Source: Hymenobacter ruricola (lineage in GTDB: Bacteria; Bacteroidota; Bacteroidia; Cytophagales; Hymenobacteraceae). Taken from it: a DNA stretch of 64,000 nucleotides. The notes beneath the pieces are model-generated. The model was not told where the DNA came from, made no database searches, and worked only from the letters and a program-made list of their open reading frames with translations. The stretch's first letter is position 1. The number at the start of each line of letters is the position of its first letter. The position numbers and the translations under genes are program-made. The stretch lies in contig NZ_JADQDM010000002.1 in the NCBI RefSeq assembly GCF_015694525.1, forward strand, positions 248,001-312,000. Direction: 5' to 3'. This document shows positions 63,628 through 64,000 of the stretch, piece after piece.

Positions 63628-63999
63628 CTACTGGCCGTATTTGCTCACGGTCACCGCCGGCGCCGCGCCGTCGGCCATGCTCACTTTGAAGAGGTAGTTG
63701 TATTCGCTTTCGGCGATATCGGCCACTGGCCGGGCGACGCCCAAGGCTTCAATCTGCGGCAGCAGGGTGTTGGAATGGCCCACCACCACCACCGTTCTCC
63801 CGGCGTACTGCGTCCGGATGAGGGCGGCCAGGGTGACGGGCTGCAGGGCGTCGTACAACTGCGGCACCACGCCGGTGGCCGCAGCCAACGGGGCCAGGGT
63901 GGCCCGCGTGCGCTTGAAGTCGGTGGTGAACAGGGCCGCGGGGGTCGTGCCCGCCAGCACTTTGCTTAACTCCTGCGCCCGCGCTTCGCCCGCAACTGA
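63628..63999 (-). CDS. Histidine phosphatase (phosphoglycerate-mutase-like), 3' part
   Basis: The frame is open to the right edge, so the N-terminal RHG motif with the first catalytic histidine is outside. Visible: AQELSKVLAG, LFTTDFKRTRATLAPLA (the arginine-rich motif with the phosphate-binding Arg) and VVVVGHSNTLLPQI with the second histidine. This is the branch 1 histidine phosphatase family (SixA/PGM-like). The substrate is unknown. The stop at 63628 is followed by a GC-rich gap before the M28 gene. Confidence 0.88.
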   Translation of the reverse strand, partial: SVAGEARAQELSKVLAGTTPAALFTTDFKRTRATLAPLAAATGVVPQLYDALQPVTLAALIRTQYAGRTVVVVGHSNTLLPQIEALGVARPVADIAESEYNYLFKVSMADGAAPAVTVSKYGQ

Positions 64000-64000
64000 C

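Overview
The window is a GC-rich chromosomal segment from a member of the Bacteroidota, most probably a Hymenobacter-like bacterium (Cytophagales, Hymenobacteraceae). The evidence is: proteins ending in type IX secretion sorting domains (a type A tail on the M1 peptidase at 43.4-45.5 kb, a gliding-motility/CHU_C type B tail at 45.7-47.9 kb); a TPR / beta-propeller / OmpA protein of PorE architecture; upstream boxes of the Bacteroidota form TAnnTTTG or TAnnTTCG; almost no Shine-Dalgarno sequences; and a fused IcmF mutase and a fused ABC-permease/M1 peptidase. The high GC argues for Hymenobacter-type lineages within a mostly AT-rich phylum. The assignment is inference from gene content only.

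Layout. 0-11.7 kb is core and housekeeping: mnmE (3' part), gltA, a small exported protein, the queE + OmpA-like pair, folD, a DUF805 protein, lepA, a membrane protein, a GlcG/HbpS-like protein, then Uma2-like and SMI1/SUKH-like genes. 11.7-15.2 kb is icmF. 15.2-21.9 kb is an accessory island: an AT-rich lipoprotein, a higBA toxin-antitoxin pair whose toxin is frameshifted, a PD-(D/E)XK-like protein, a Fic protein, two paralogous DUF1493-like membrane proteins and a lipoprotein. Almost every gene boundary there carries a copy of a G-rich hairpin repeat. 22-28.5 kb holds an EamA exporter, a membrane class III cyclase, an aldo/keto reductase, an OmpA-domain protein, a polysaccharide deacetylase, a methyltransferase and an RluE-type pseudouridine synthase. 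28.5-33.3 kb is an ABC ATPase plus a permease fused to an M1 peptidase. 33.4-41.5 kb contains a 44-residue peptide gene, an FKBP, a membrane protein, kup, a possible abortive-infection gene between palindromes, an M61 peptidase and an NlpC/P60 protein. 41.5-42.1 kb is a 620-bp gap with pseudoknot-forming repeats and an 11-nt perfect Shine-Dalgarno match on the minus strand. 42-51 kb has DUF2147, an unknown protein, two T9SS cargo proteins, a COX3-like protein, two small coupled genes and an M23 lipoprotein. 51-64 kb has an HMG-CoA-lyase-family protein, a LutA-like protein, a 42-43 bp tandem repeat, dapA, a deacetylase lipoprotein, an IPT/TIG lipoprotein, ligA, a DUF4920 protein, a lipoprotein, a barrel-like protein coupled to an S8 protease, an M28 peptidase and a partial histidine phosphatase.

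A theme is the cell envelope and exported proteolysis: five peptidase families (M1 twice, M61, M23, M28, S8) plus NlpC/P60, most with signal peptides or lipoboxes, next to OmpA-like and T9SS-related proteins. A second theme is palindromic DNA: a roughly 100-bp interspersed palindrome (two full copies, one short), and unusually long perfect inverted repeats of 24, 33 and 36 bp at gene ends.

The best candidates for something undescribed are the repeat-bounded gene array at 15-21.5 kb, the structured gap at 41.5-42.1 kb and the helically phased tandem repeat next to dapA. No tRNA, rRNA, transposase, integrase or CRISPR array was found.
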